Assembly: GCA_964462515.1 (NCBI GenBank)
Contig: CAYWXK010000032.1
Span: 1-48,088 of the forward strand
From: CAYWXK01 sp964462515
Lineage (GTDB): Bacteria; Planctomycetota; Phycisphaerae; Sedimentisphaerales; Anaerobacaceae
DNA length: 48,088 bases
Direction: 5' to 3'
How positions within the stretch are numbered: position 1 is the stretch's first letter; the number at the start of each line of letters is the position of its first letter. Shown one piece after another: positions 1 through 7,961 of this stretch. The notes beneath the pieces were generated by a model. That model saw only the letters and a list, made by a program, of their open reading frames with translations, was not told the origin of the DNA and did no database searches. The position numbers were made by a program, and so were the translations under genes.

Positions 1-418
1 CTTCGACGAATATGCCCTTCGGCAAGTGCCGGTCAACCATCTCGCGGGCCATAAGTCTAATGAATCGAACACCCTTCCCCTCATTTACCAGCGGTTCAAG
101 AAATGCATTCGCATACGACATCAGAAGGTCTTCAAGCGTCGGCTTACCACCAGCTTCAGACATCGCCTTGTGAATACTCGCAATCCGCATATCCCGCATT
201 CCAGCCAGGTGGCGTCGCCACACCTCCAGATACAATTTCTCTTTTCCGCCAAAATAGTAGTTCACAGATGCGACATTGCAGCCGGCCTTTGCAGCAAGGT
301 CTCGAACGCTCGTGCCATCAAAACCTTTTTCGCAAAACAGCTCTTCTGCAGCATCAAGCAATCTATCCTGGACGCTTCTATCAGAACCACAACCCGTTGT
401 ATCTTCTTTTAATTCCAT
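1..418 (-). CDS. TetR/AcrR-family transcriptional regulator (3' end outside window)
   Basis: The reverse strand reads open from an ATG at 416-418 to the window edge, so only about 139 N-terminal residues are visible. The start is preceded by GGAGA nine bases upstream. Residues 15-60 form a TetR DNA-binding domain: a helix with LLDAAEELFCEKGF, then TSVRDLAAKAGCNVASV and the hallmark NYYFGGKEKLY. The later part (LEVWRRHL, FIRLMAREMVD) resembles the ligand-binding half of CerR/YbiH-like TetR proteins, but too little is present to be sure. TetR proteins are usually dimeric repressors that let go of DNA when they bind a small molecule. A double palindrome lies just upstream, which suggests autoregulation. 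The ligand and targets are unknown; downstream genes lie outside the window. Confidence 0.85.
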   Translation of the reverse strand, partial: MELKEDTTGCGSDRSVQDRLLDAAEELFCEKGFDGTSVRDLAAKAGCNVASVNYYFGGKEKLYLEVWRRHLAGMRDMRIASIHKAMSEAGGKPTLEDLLMSYANAFLEPLVNEGKGVRFIRLMAREMVDRHLPKGIFVE

Positions 419-432
419 ATCAATTTTCTCCT

Positions 433-470
433 AAACAACTGTTTTATACATTAGCTTAAAACAATTGTTT
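433..470. promoter_or_regulatory. Double palindromic operator upstream of the TetR gene
   Basis: Two copies of a 12-base palindrome, AAACAACTGTTT (433-444, one mismatch) and AAACAATTGTTT (459-470, perfect), lie 26 bases apart centre to centre, only 15 bases upstream of the TetR start. As a pair they also form a larger inverted repeat. This is the arrangement expected for an autoregulatory TetR site binding two dimers; binding itself is inferred. Confidence 0.6.
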
Positions 471-869
471 GGAAATTGCAAGTATTTTTTCATTTTTTTC
501 AAAAAAACCTTGTTCTAATTAACCACCCTATCGCATTTTTAGTGATTGTCTGAACCGTCATCGAGTCATAAGAGCTTGTCTATTATTGCTTTACGTAATC
601 TCTATAAAGAAACGACCTGAACTTATAAACAATAGCTGCAGGAAACAGCATCTGCCCTCTTTTCGTGCGGTTGGGGTCTAAATATACAATAGACGATGAT
701 GCTGGAAATTGAAAAATTTTTTAAGTAAGAAGTGAAAAGTAGCTAATTACACGCAAATCGGATATAAGGGTAACCGATTTGATACAAGCGAATATCGCCA
801 ATTAAAACAGACAAAAGATGCTTTGGTATAAAGCCATAGCAATTTTGTAGATTGTCAAGGAGGACAGTT
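471..869. other. Intergenic region with a 7-base inverted repeat
   Basis: About 400 bases without a coding region, AT-rich near 480-540 and 690-730. The only structure seen is an inverted repeat AAATCGG (755-761) and CCGATTT (774-780), separated by 12 bases and about 90 bases before the exported-protein gene. It could be an operator. No convincing -35/-10 pair was recognised. Confidence 0.3.
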
Positions 870-2240
870 ATGCGAAGGAAACCGTTTTATGCACTTTCTC
901 TTGTGTTGTTATTAAGCCTAACCGCACGCCAAACGAATGCAGCATTTCCATTCCTGCAGGACTCCGGTCCAGACGGCATTATCTCGATGGAGGCCGAAAA
1001 CTTTGAAAACAATGTCCCGCAAGGTTTCCACACCTGGACATTAGTAACTTCACCTGCTGGCGCCTGCGGCTCAAAGGCAGTGCAGGCGTTGCCAAATGCA
1101 GGATTTAATTGGCGGGACGATTACAATTATTTAGCTTACAGCCCTCGGTTGGACTTTAAGGTTAGCTTCATAAAAACCGGTACACACTACGTATGGGTGC
1201 GAGCTAACGCCAACGGCAGTGGGGACGATGACTCCTGTCATGTGGGTCTGGATAATCAAGCTAACACAACCAGTAACCGGTTCAGCTTTAATGCGGCTGC
1301 GGACTGGGGCTGGTTTAACACCAGATACGACACTACCCGTGCAACTTTCAATGTCCCAAACTCAGGTATCCACACCGTGAATATCTGGATGCAAGAAGAT
1401 GGCGCAATTATAGACAAAATAGTTTTGACAACCAACCCGGCATACGTGCCGTCAGGCGAAGGACCGCAAGAAAGTATGACAGATAGCTTCCTTCCCGTCG
1501 ATGACTTTGAATACTACGATGGAACAGCTAATCTGATATTTCAGACCTGGATACGAGACAATGGAACAGGAGCGACAATAGGCTGCCTCAATCCTCCTTA
1601 TGTTGAGCAGACTATCGTCTATTCAGGCAAACAGGCAATGCCGTATTATTATGACAACAATAAAGCAGTTAAAGCATATTATTCAGAAGCCGAAGCAGAC
1701 ACCGCAAAATTGGAAATCGGTCAGGATTGGACTAAAAATGGTGTTAAAGCATTGACACTATACTTCTATGGCGACCCCGACAATGATTCTAACTCTACTG
1801 AGCGGTTGTATGCGGCACTGGAAGACAGCAGCGGTCATATAGCGGTCGTAACATACGATGGCAACGCAACCGACATACAGAAAAAATCCTGGCAAGAGTG
1901 GAATATCGAGCTTAAAAAGTTCACCGGAGCAGACCTAAGCAATGTCACGAAGCTCTATCTTGGCTTTGGTGATAGATACAACCATCCAAAACCCGGCGGC
2001 AAAGGAATAATCTTTTTTGACGACATCAGACTGCAGCCACCCAGATGTGTCCCTGCTCGTGCAAAACCGGCAGGTGACATCAACAATGATTGTATAGTTA
2101 ACTACGCAGACCTCTGGATAATGACGGATAACTGGCTAAGAATATGCCAGGAAGCTGATGTATATAGAGACGGCAAAGTCGCTTTCACGGATTTTACCAT
2201 ACTGGCAAATACCTGGCTTGAAGAGTTATTATGGCCGTAG
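870..2240 (+). CDS. Exported carbohydrate-binding-like protein with C-terminal dockerin-like repeats
   Basis: 456 residues. The ATG at 870 is chosen over an earlier TTG because AAGGAGG sits at 858-864, correctly spaced. Residues 1-26 form a signal peptide (basic start, FYALSLVLLLSLTA core). Residues about 30-195 resemble the beta-sandwich attached to glycoside hydrolase family 115 enzymes and CBM-like modules (MEAENFE, then YVWVRANANG), ending with the linker YVPSGEGP common in planctomycete proteins. Residues about 205-385 form a second all-beta module (VDDFEYYDGT to GIIFFDDIRL). The C-terminus has two dockerin-like segments, GDINNDCIVNYADLWIM and a degenerate YRDGKVAFTDFTILAN, each ending in an NWL or TWL motif. 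No catalytic domain was seen. It probably binds polysaccharide or other surface proteins outside the cell. Confidence 0.75.
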   Translation: MRRKPFYALSLVLLLSLTARQTNAAFPFLQDSGPDGIISMEAENFENNVPQGFHTWTLVTSPAGACGSKAVQALPNAGFNWRDDYNYLAYSPRLDFKVSFIKTGTHYVWVRANANGSGDDDSCHVGLDNQANTTSNRFSFNAAADWGWFNTRYDTTRATFNVPNSGIHTVNIWMQEDGAIIDKIVLTTNPAYVPSGEGPQESMTDSFLPVDDFEYYDGTANLIFQTWIRDNGTGATIGCLNPPYVEQTIVYSGKQAMPYYYDNNKAVKAYYSEAEADTAKLEIGQDWTKNGVKALTLYFYGDPDNDSNSTERLYAALEDSSGHIAVVTYDGNATDIQKKSWQEWNIELKKFTGADLSNVTKLYLGFGDRYNHPKPGGKGIIFFDDIRLQPPRCVPARAKPAGDINNDCIVNYADLWIMTDNWLRICQEADVYRDGKVAFTDFTILANTWLEELLWP

Positions 2241-2311
2241 TTCACTACAACCGGATTTAATGACAGAGTTGATTTTTTTCTGATGGATTCTGCTTTACAG
2301 TTGCTTTCATC

Positions 2312-3577
2312 TTATCGGGAAATAACGCTGGATATCCTGAATACCGGCAGCAGTAATGCGATGGCGATGGTTCCGATGATGCCTCCGAGAATGATTATCA
2401 TCAGAGGTTCGATAAGTGCCATAACACTTCTGATTGAAGCTTCAAGCTTCTTCTCATAGAAGGCGGATATTTTATCGCAGACCTCGCCGAGTTTGCCGCT
2501 TTTTTCTCCGGCTCGAAGCATCTGAATAATGCTGGGTGCAATCAATTTACTGCCCGCGGAAATCATAATAGATTCTGACAACTGGTAGCCGTCGCGAATC
2601 TTTTTGTCGGCAGCGGCCCAGAGCTGCTGAAAATAGTAATTTTCACACGAGCCTTGAACAACATCTATCGAGTCCAGCAGGCTCACGCCGGTGTTCACCA
2701 TTGTTGCCATAATACGCATACTGCGAGCTACTACCAAATCGACAAACATTGTGCCAACGATAGGAGTGTAGATTTTTATAAAATCAATTACTCGCCGACC
2801 GGTAACCGTCCCTGCAAAGTAATATAACCCCACACCTGCAAGCACAAGCACGGTCACTATGCCTGTCATCTTCTGAAAATCACCTAAAATCCTGCTAAAA
2901 CCCACCAGCACTTGCGTAATTTTGGGAAGAGCAGCGCCTTTGGTTTCATAAATCCTCATAAATCTGGGCAAAACAAAAAACATCAATGTGCCCGTAGCTG
3001 CAACAGCCATCAGCGCCATAATAAACGGATAGGTAAGTGCTCCCTTGATACGTTTGCGCGTTTCGGACTCAAAGTTTAGATAACCACTAACCACTTTAAG
3101 CATCTCGACCATTTTTCCGGACGCTTCGGAGGCCTTGACCATACTGATAAACATAGAACTAAAAATTTTGGGATAGACGGTTAACACCTTTGAAAAATTC
3201 TCGCCATTTTTTACCTTATCAGCGACATCCATAATTACCGTCCTGAATGCGCCTTGCTCAGCCTGGCCCGCTATAGCATCGAGAGCATCGCTGAGAACCA
3301 CACCGCTGTCGAGCATTATGGATAGTTGCGTGGTAAATAGTATCAGCTCCGCCCGTTTCACCTTTCCTGTGTAAAGCGGACGAGGTGACGTCGCAGCAGT
3401 TTGCGTGTAGGGCATTGAGTAATCCTTTTGCTTTCTGGAGCTGGGGCTGCTTTCGCTATCCTTGAAAGCCGCAAAAGTATCTTTACCCTGTCCCTGCTTT
3501 TGAGTAGTGGGCGGTGGACCTGCGGTTTGTTTATCAAAATCCAATTTTTTTGCAGTTTTAGTTGCTGATAAATCCAT
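2312..3577 (-). CDS. gspF: Type II secretion / type IV pilus inner-membrane platform protein (GspF/PilC family)
   Basis: 421 residues from the ATG at 3575-3577. A TTG at 3595 would add six residues and overlap gspE, so the start is not certain. After a Pro/Gln/Ser-rich first 60 residues, two copies of the T2SSF domain follow: residues about 70-190 (ELILFTTQLSIMLDSGV, GENFSKVL) and about 275-400 (VARSMRIMATMVNTGVSLLD, RAGEKSGKL). Transmembrane segments lie near residues 185-205, 235-255 and 395-418. GspF/PilC proteins anchor the assembly ATPase at the inner membrane and pass on its movement to pseudopilin insertion. It lies directly after the ATPase gene, as is usual. The low-complexity N-terminus is longer than typical. 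Confidence 0.9.
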   Translation of the reverse strand: MDLSATKTAKKLDFDKQTAGPPPTTQKQGQGKDTFAAFKDSESSPSSRKQKDYSMPYTQTAATSPRPLYTGKVKRAELILFTTQLSIMLDSGVVLSDALDAIAGQAEQGAFRTVIMDVADKVKNGENFSKVLTVYPKIFSSMFISMVKASEASGKMVEMLKVVSGYLNFESETRKRIKGALTYPFIMALMAVAATGTLMFFVLPRFMRIYETKGAALPKITQVLVGFSRILGDFQKMTGIVTVLVLAGVGLYYFAGTVTGRRVIDFIKIYTPIVGTMFVDLVVARSMRIMATMVNTGVSLLDSIDVVQGSCENYYFQQLWAAADKKIRDGYQLSESIMISAGSKLIAPSIIQMLRAGEKSGKLGEVCDKISAFYEKKLEASIRSVMALIEPLMIIILGGIIGTIAIALLLPVFRISSVISR

Positions 3578-3591
3578 CCTGTCCTGCCCTT

Positions 3592-5310
3592 TCAAATGTC
3601 TGCCTGCGTTGTTCTCAACACTTCCTCGACCGATACAATCCCGGCCTTTACCTTTTCAATTCCATCAGCCTGTAAGCAGACCATACCACTTTCGAGCGCT
3701 TTGTCTCTTAACTTCCTTAAGCTCGCCCGGTCATTAATCATTTCTATGACCTCTTCATTAGGTATAAATAGCTCGTGTATAGCAATTCGGCCGGCGCAGC
3801 CGGTGTTGCGGCATTTTTTACAACCCATACCGCGATAAAATTTCGGGGTTTCTCCGCCGACCTCTTTGACGATTTTCTTTATACTCGTTGGCGGGTCGTA
3901 TTCACTCTTGCAATTCGGGCATATCTTTCGCACAAGTCGTTGAGCCAAGACCCCTATTAGCGAAGCGCTCAAAAGATAAGGGGCAACACCTAAGTCCAAC
4001 AGACGGGTTACCGCTCCGGGCGCATCATTTGTATGAAGTGTTGACAAAACCAAGTGGCCCGTCAGCGCCGCCTGGACAGCAATATTGGCCGTTGCCTCAT
4101 CACGGACCTCACCAACCATAATTATATCCGGGTCCTGCCTTAACAGACTTCGCAGCGCGGTCGAAAATTCAAATCCTGCGGTTTTATTGACCTGGAACTG
4201 GTTAATACCGGCCATATTACATTCAATCGGGTCTTCCACCGAGCAGATATTAACTTCTTCATCGTTGAGCTCCGCAAGGGCCGCATAAAGAGTGGTATTC
4301 TTGCCCGAACCGGTTGGGCCTGTTACCAGAACTATGCCGTTTGGAGATTGTATTACCTGTCTGAATTTCTGGAGATTTTCGTACGTAAATCCGAGCGATT
4401 CGAGATTGAAAAGGATTTTCTGCGGGTCAATAACTCTGATAACCACCTTTTCGCCGAAGTTGCCCGGCATAACCGACACTCGCAAATCGATAGGTCTGCC
4501 TTCGACCAAAACGTGGATGCCGCCATCCTGCGGCAGTCGCCTTTGAGCAATGTCCATTTCCGCCATAATCTTGATGCGTGAAACAATTGCAGGGTGCATC
4601 TGGTAAGGCGGACACATCTTTTCGTATAACCTGCCATCGACTCTATATCGGACGCGCAATTTTTTATCCTGCGGCTCTATGTGAATGTCACTGGCGTTCT
4701 CCCGGACGGCGTTATAAAGCAGATAATTGACCAGTTTGACAACCGGAGACTGGCCGGCCATCTCTTCAAGATTACCGATATCCTGCGCTATATTCTCTAT
4801 CAGCGTAAAGTCTTCCAGACCTTTATCATCTATAATATCATCAATAACAAAGACGTTGGCAGCCGGCAAATATGTCTGCAGCGTAGCCTTAATATCCTTG
4901 GCGGTCGAGCACACAACCTGCACCTTACAGCCGCTTATACGCTGTATCTCATCTATCAAAAATACGTTTGTCGGCTCGCTAACCGCTACCGTAAGGACAT
5001 TGCGAACCTTAAAGAGCGGCAGAACGATATGCTCTTCAAGAAACTCTCTCGGCAGGACCTCTATTACCTTGGAATCGCATATTTTGGGACTAATCTGCGC
5101 GTAGGGAACCCCGTATGCCTCTGCCAGAGCCGAGGCTATCTGGTTCTCCGTGCAATAACTCATCTCGACCAGAAGCTCACCGAGCAGCTTGCGATGGCCC
5201 TTTTCTTTCTGCTCGGCCAGTGCCTTTTCAATCTGCTCATCAGTGACAACACCACGAGCAAGAAGCACCTGGCCAAGCTGCATCTTGTTTTCCACCATTA
5301 TTTGGGCCAT
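3592..5310 (-). CDS. gspE: Type II secretion / type IV pilus assembly ATPase (GspE/PilB family)
   Basis: 572 residues from ATG 5308-5310, chosen because GGAAAG lies upstream at good spacing; a GTG at 5358 would add 16 residues. Residues about 10-140 are an MshEN/T2SSE N-domain (LGQVLLARGVVTDEQI). The core has SDIHIEP, the P-loop GPTGSGKNTTLYA (Lys337), Walker B DPDIIMVGEVRD (393-404), the His box STLHTNDA, and a CPNC...CKKC four-cysteine zinc site. It is the cytoplasmic hexameric ATPase that drives pseudopilus or pilus assembly. Oddly, the residue after the P-loop lysine is Asn (codon AAT) where Ser or Thr normally binds the magnesium ion. Everything else looks intact. The gene sits between a STAS gene and gspF. 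Confidence 0.93.
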   Translation of the reverse strand: MAQIMVENKMQLGQVLLARGVVTDEQIEKALAEQKEKGHRKLLGELLVEMSYCTENQIASALAEAYGVPYAQISPKICDSKVIEVLPREFLEEHIVLPLFKVRNVLTVAVSEPTNVFLIDEIQRISGCKVQVVCSTAKDIKATLQTYLPAANVFVIDDIIDDKGLEDFTLIENIAQDIGNLEEMAGQSPVVKLVNYLLYNAVRENASDIHIEPQDKKLRVRYRVDGRLYEKMCPPYQMHPAIVSRIKIMAEMDIAQRRLPQDGGIHVLVEGRPIDLRVSVMPGNFGEKVVIRVIDPQKILFNLESLGFTYENLQKFRQVIQSPNGIVLVTGPTGSGKNTTLYAALAELNDEEVNICSVEDPIECNMAGINQFQVNKTAGFEFSTALRSLLRQDPDIIMVGEVRDEATANIAVQAALTGHLVLSTLHTNDAPGAVTRLLDLGVAPYLLSASLIGVLAQRLVRKICPNCKSEYDPPTSIKKIVKEVGGETPKFYRGMGCKKCRNTGCAGRIAIHELFIPNEEVIEMINDRASLRKLRDKALESGMVCLQADGIEKVKAGIVSVEEVLRTTQADI

Positions 5311-5364
5311 AACTTTGCTTTCCGCAAAAAGCCTCACTAAAAACGCGCAAGGAGGCACATGCTT

Positions 5365-5700
5365 CTATGCAAAACTTTTTACCGCCTGCGTAAGCTCCGC
5401 ATAGCAGTCAAATTCATTTTCCAGCCGAGTAATCTGGAAAATTCTGGCACAATTCTCATCAAGGCCCGCCAATCTCAACTCACATTTATTTTCACCACAA
5501 TAGTCCCCGGCCCACAGCAACTGTTCCAGGCCTTTACTATCGACAAAGCTTACACCGCTCATATCAAGCACTATGCCGGTTCTGCGCCTGGCGATTATAT
5601 CGGTGATGGTATTTCGAAATAACTCAGCAATATCGCTGTCCAGCTCGCCCTGCAATGTGACTACTGTAATACCGTTATAATCTTGTGTTTTAACTTTCAT
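5365..5700 (-). CDS. STAS-domain protein, anti-sigma-factor-antagonist type
   Basis: 111 residues, one complete STAS domain. It shows the usual start VVTLQGELDSD and the conserved loop VDSKGLEQLL, with Ser55 in the position that is phosphorylated in SpoIIAA/RsbV-like proteins. Such proteins act as phospho-switches that free a regulator from a kinase-type partner. The ATG overlaps the stop of the upstream HD-GYP gene (ATGA), so the two are translationally coupled and probably work together. No RsbW-like kinase is visible in the window, although the nearby histidine kinase is an obvious candidate input. Its target is unknown. Confidence 0.88.
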   Translation of the reverse strand: MKVKTQDYNGITVVTLQGELDSDIAELFRNTITDIIARRRTGIVLDMSGVSFVDSKGLEQLLWAGDYCGENKCELRLAGLDENCARIFQITRLENEFDCYAELTQAVKSFA

Positions 5701-7415
5701 CCGATTAACGTCCCCACAGCAGCGGTGCCATATTCCGCAAAACTACTGCCGCCATTGATTTCACAGAAGCCGTCCCGTATGGTGTCCCAGAGCTGGTAAA
5801 CATCGCTATTAAGAAACGCCCTGGCAACTTTCTCGTCAAACTGGGTGCCTATTCCTTTTTCTATCTCTGCAAGCGCTTCTTCCACTGTTCTTGCGTCTCT
5901 ATAGGTTCGCTTTGATGTCATTGCGTCGAAGCTATCCGCCAATCCAACAATTTTGCCGGTCAGGGGCACCTGGTTTCCGACCAGTCCAGCCGGATATCCT
6001 TTGCCGTCAACTCGCTCGTGGTGGCATAAAACAGCCGGCACAATATCACGCATCTGTTTTATTGCACTCAGAATACCTGCGCCTATAGATGGGTGCTTTC
6101 TTATGCGGTCGAGTTCCTGTTCGGTCAATTTACCGTTTTTGCGTAATACCGCCTCATCTATTCCAATTTTGCCTATATCGTGCAGCAATCCGGCCAGATA
6201 GATTCTGTGTATTTGCTCTTCTTCCAACTTCTCAGGAGCGAGTCTTTCGGCGATCCATCGCGAAATGAAGGCAACCCTGTCAGAATGACCACGTGTGTAC
6301 TGGTCCTTGGCATCAATGCTGCTTGTCAGAGCTTTTAGCGAACCAATAAACAACTCTTTCAAATCGGTGAAGAGTCTGCCGTTCTCAATAAAGACCGCAC
6401 AACTGCCGGCAACAGAACTAAATAATTTTATATCGGTGCTGTCGAAATCCGGCTTATCAATCCTGTTTATGGCAACCAGCAAGCCGATTATGTAATTGCC
6501 GTCTTTGGTTCTGCTCGCAAAATGCTGTTCGCTCTTCTCTTTGCCAAATAGAGGCACTGCAATGATATTTCTCACATTATCAGGCCAATCATATCTGAAA
6601 GGAGCATCTACTTCGCTATCCAGCAGCGCCTCTTTACCATTGTTTATCTGCTCGGTTAGCCTGTTGTGTAAGATAGCAGCCATCCGCTCATCAATCTCTA
6701 TTAGGCCTGAGCCGGCAGCTACAGCCAACTGCGGCTCGCTGTCCACGAGTTTTTCTTCCAGTATTGCAATGCCCTCAACAGAGACGATTGCTGTCAGATT
6801 GTCACAAGCCATCTGCAGAAAGCTGGTATCCTGCTCTGTAACCTTCATATTTGTGCTAAGTTTATGAAGCAATACCAGCTCTTCATACGTCTGCGACAGC
6901 TCAGTGCCGACCTTTTCGATTTGTTCCTCGGCCTTGATAACAGCTTGAAAATTTTCTGCAAAAAGTTCGAGCATTTCGCTTAGATATTCGACATCTACCC
7001 GAATCGAATCCGCCCCCGCACCACCCGCCTGCAACAATTGTTTATCGCCTATGTCGATTAAAGCTACCGCTATAGCTTCAGACTGCTTACCTGGACGGGA
7101 TGGGGATTTTAGAACAGCAGCCAGGACCTGATTTGAATCTCCAAATCGCCACACCGGCGTAACTGCACCATTGCCGGAAGGTATGTCCATGCCCAATGCG
7201 GAACTGCCGTTGCTCTGCTGAGACAAGACTTGTCGGCTGTATTCTATCAACCTCTCCGGGCTACTTTTGAATATGCCTGCTTCAGACAATAAAACAAGCT
7301 CACCATCGACACTGCAGACTGCAAAATTAACCCCGAATTTTTGTAGCCGCTCGCCGGAATTTTCCAACTGGCGCCGCTGTGAAAAGTTTAGACCTCTGGT
7401 GATTGTGGCTAACAT
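5697..7415 (-). CDS. GAF and HD-GYP domain protein, likely cyclic-di-GMP phosphodiesterase
   Basis: 572 residues. An N-terminal region of about 140 residues is not recognised. A short coiled stretch near 160-190 leads into a GAF sensor domain (about 185-345; NIIAVPLFGKE). The HD-GYP domain follows: YTRGHSDRVAF, metal-binding LLHDIGKIGID (His412-Asp413), HHERVDGKGYP (HHE 465-467, GYP 473-475) and GLADSFDAMTSKRTYR. All key HD-GYP residues are present, so hydrolysis of cyclic di-GMP is likely. It overlaps the STAS gene by four bases and follows a histidine kinase/response regulator pair. Inside a pilus/secretion operon this suggests control of assembly by cyclic di-GMP, which is an inference from context. 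Confidence 0.9.
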   Translation of the reverse strand: MLATITRGLNFSQRRQLENSGERLQKFGVNFAVCSVDGELVLLSEAGIFKSSPERLIEYSRQVLSQQSNGSSALGMDIPSGNGAVTPVWRFGDSNQVLAAVLKSPSRPGKQSEAIAVALIDIGDKQLLQAGGAGADSIRVDVEYLSEMLELFAENFQAVIKAEEQIEKVGTELSQTYEELVLLHKLSTNMKVTEQDTSFLQMACDNLTAIVSVEGIAILEEKLVDSEPQLAVAAGSGLIEIDERMAAILHNRLTEQINNGKEALLDSEVDAPFRYDWPDNVRNIIAVPLFGKEKSEQHFASRTKDGNYIIGLLVAINRIDKPDFDSTDIKLFSSVAGSCAVFIENGRLFTDLKELFIGSLKALTSSIDAKDQYTRGHSDRVAFISRWIAERLAPEKLEEEQIHRIYLAGLLHDIGKIGIDEAVLRKNGKLTEQELDRIRKHPSIGAGILSAIKQMRDIVPAVLCHHERVDGKGYPAGLVGNQVPLTGKIVGLADSFDAMTSKRTYRDARTVEEALAEIEKGIGTQFDEKVARAFLNSDVYQLWDTIRDGFCEINGGSSFAEYGTAAVGTLIG

Positions 7416-7484
7416 AGCTTCCCTTACCTTAATCCCGATATGTCAGGATTGACCAATCTTCGTCAATCAGCAGGTTCTATGACG

Positions 7485-7877
7485 TTACCTACCAACCAAT
7501 AACTCCTTTTGATGCAGAACATCTTCGATGTTTTCCAATAACTCCTTGGGGCTGAAAGGCTTGCTCAAACAGCCGGTTATTTGAAGACTGTCTTGCTGCT
7601 CTTTCGAAATGGCAAAACTCCGGGCCGTCAGCATAATAACCGGGATATCTTTAGTTTGCTCTGATTGGCGAAGTTTCTCTATCAGCTCCAGCCCCGTCAT
7701 TACAGGCATCTGGAAATCCGTGACGACGATATCGGGCTTTTCTTTGAGGGTTAACTCGTAGGCCTCGGCGCCGTTGTCAGCCGTTATAACCTCGTAGCCG
7801 TTATTGCGAAGTTTTATGGCAACCACATGAATTATGTGTATTTCATCATCCACGACTAAAACTTTTTTGCCGGACAT
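7485..7877 (-). CDS. Single-domain response regulator
   Basis: 130 residues from ATG 7875-7877, chosen because TGGAGG lies seven bases upstream; a longer frame starting at 7958 has a non-conserved 27-residue extension. It consists only of a receiver domain: acidic pair Asp10-Asp11, phosphoacceptor Asp54 (VVTDFQMP), the LTAR switch threonine and the CLSKPF lysine. No output domain is attached, so it must act by protein contact, for example on the adjacent HD-GYP protein or the assembly ATPase. It lies downstream of a histidine kinase on the same strand and is probably its partner. Confidence 0.92.
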   Translation of the reverse strand: MSGKKVLVVDDEIHIIHVVAIKLRNNGYEVITADNGAEAYELTLKEKPDIVVTDFQMPVMTGLELIEKLRQSEQTKDIPVIMLTARSFAISKEQQDSLQITGCLSKPFSPKELLENIEDVLHQKELLVGR

Positions 7878-7961
7878 TATTTTGCCTCCACAAAATCTTA
7901 ACTTATAAACCATAGCGCATCGGGCACCTGCCTGAACGTCGTGGCAGGCTCTTCCCATCCG

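Noticed and set aside
4681..5340. 219-codon forward frame opposite gspE
   Set aside because: Lies wholly opposite the conserved N-domain of gspE and has no recognisable family.
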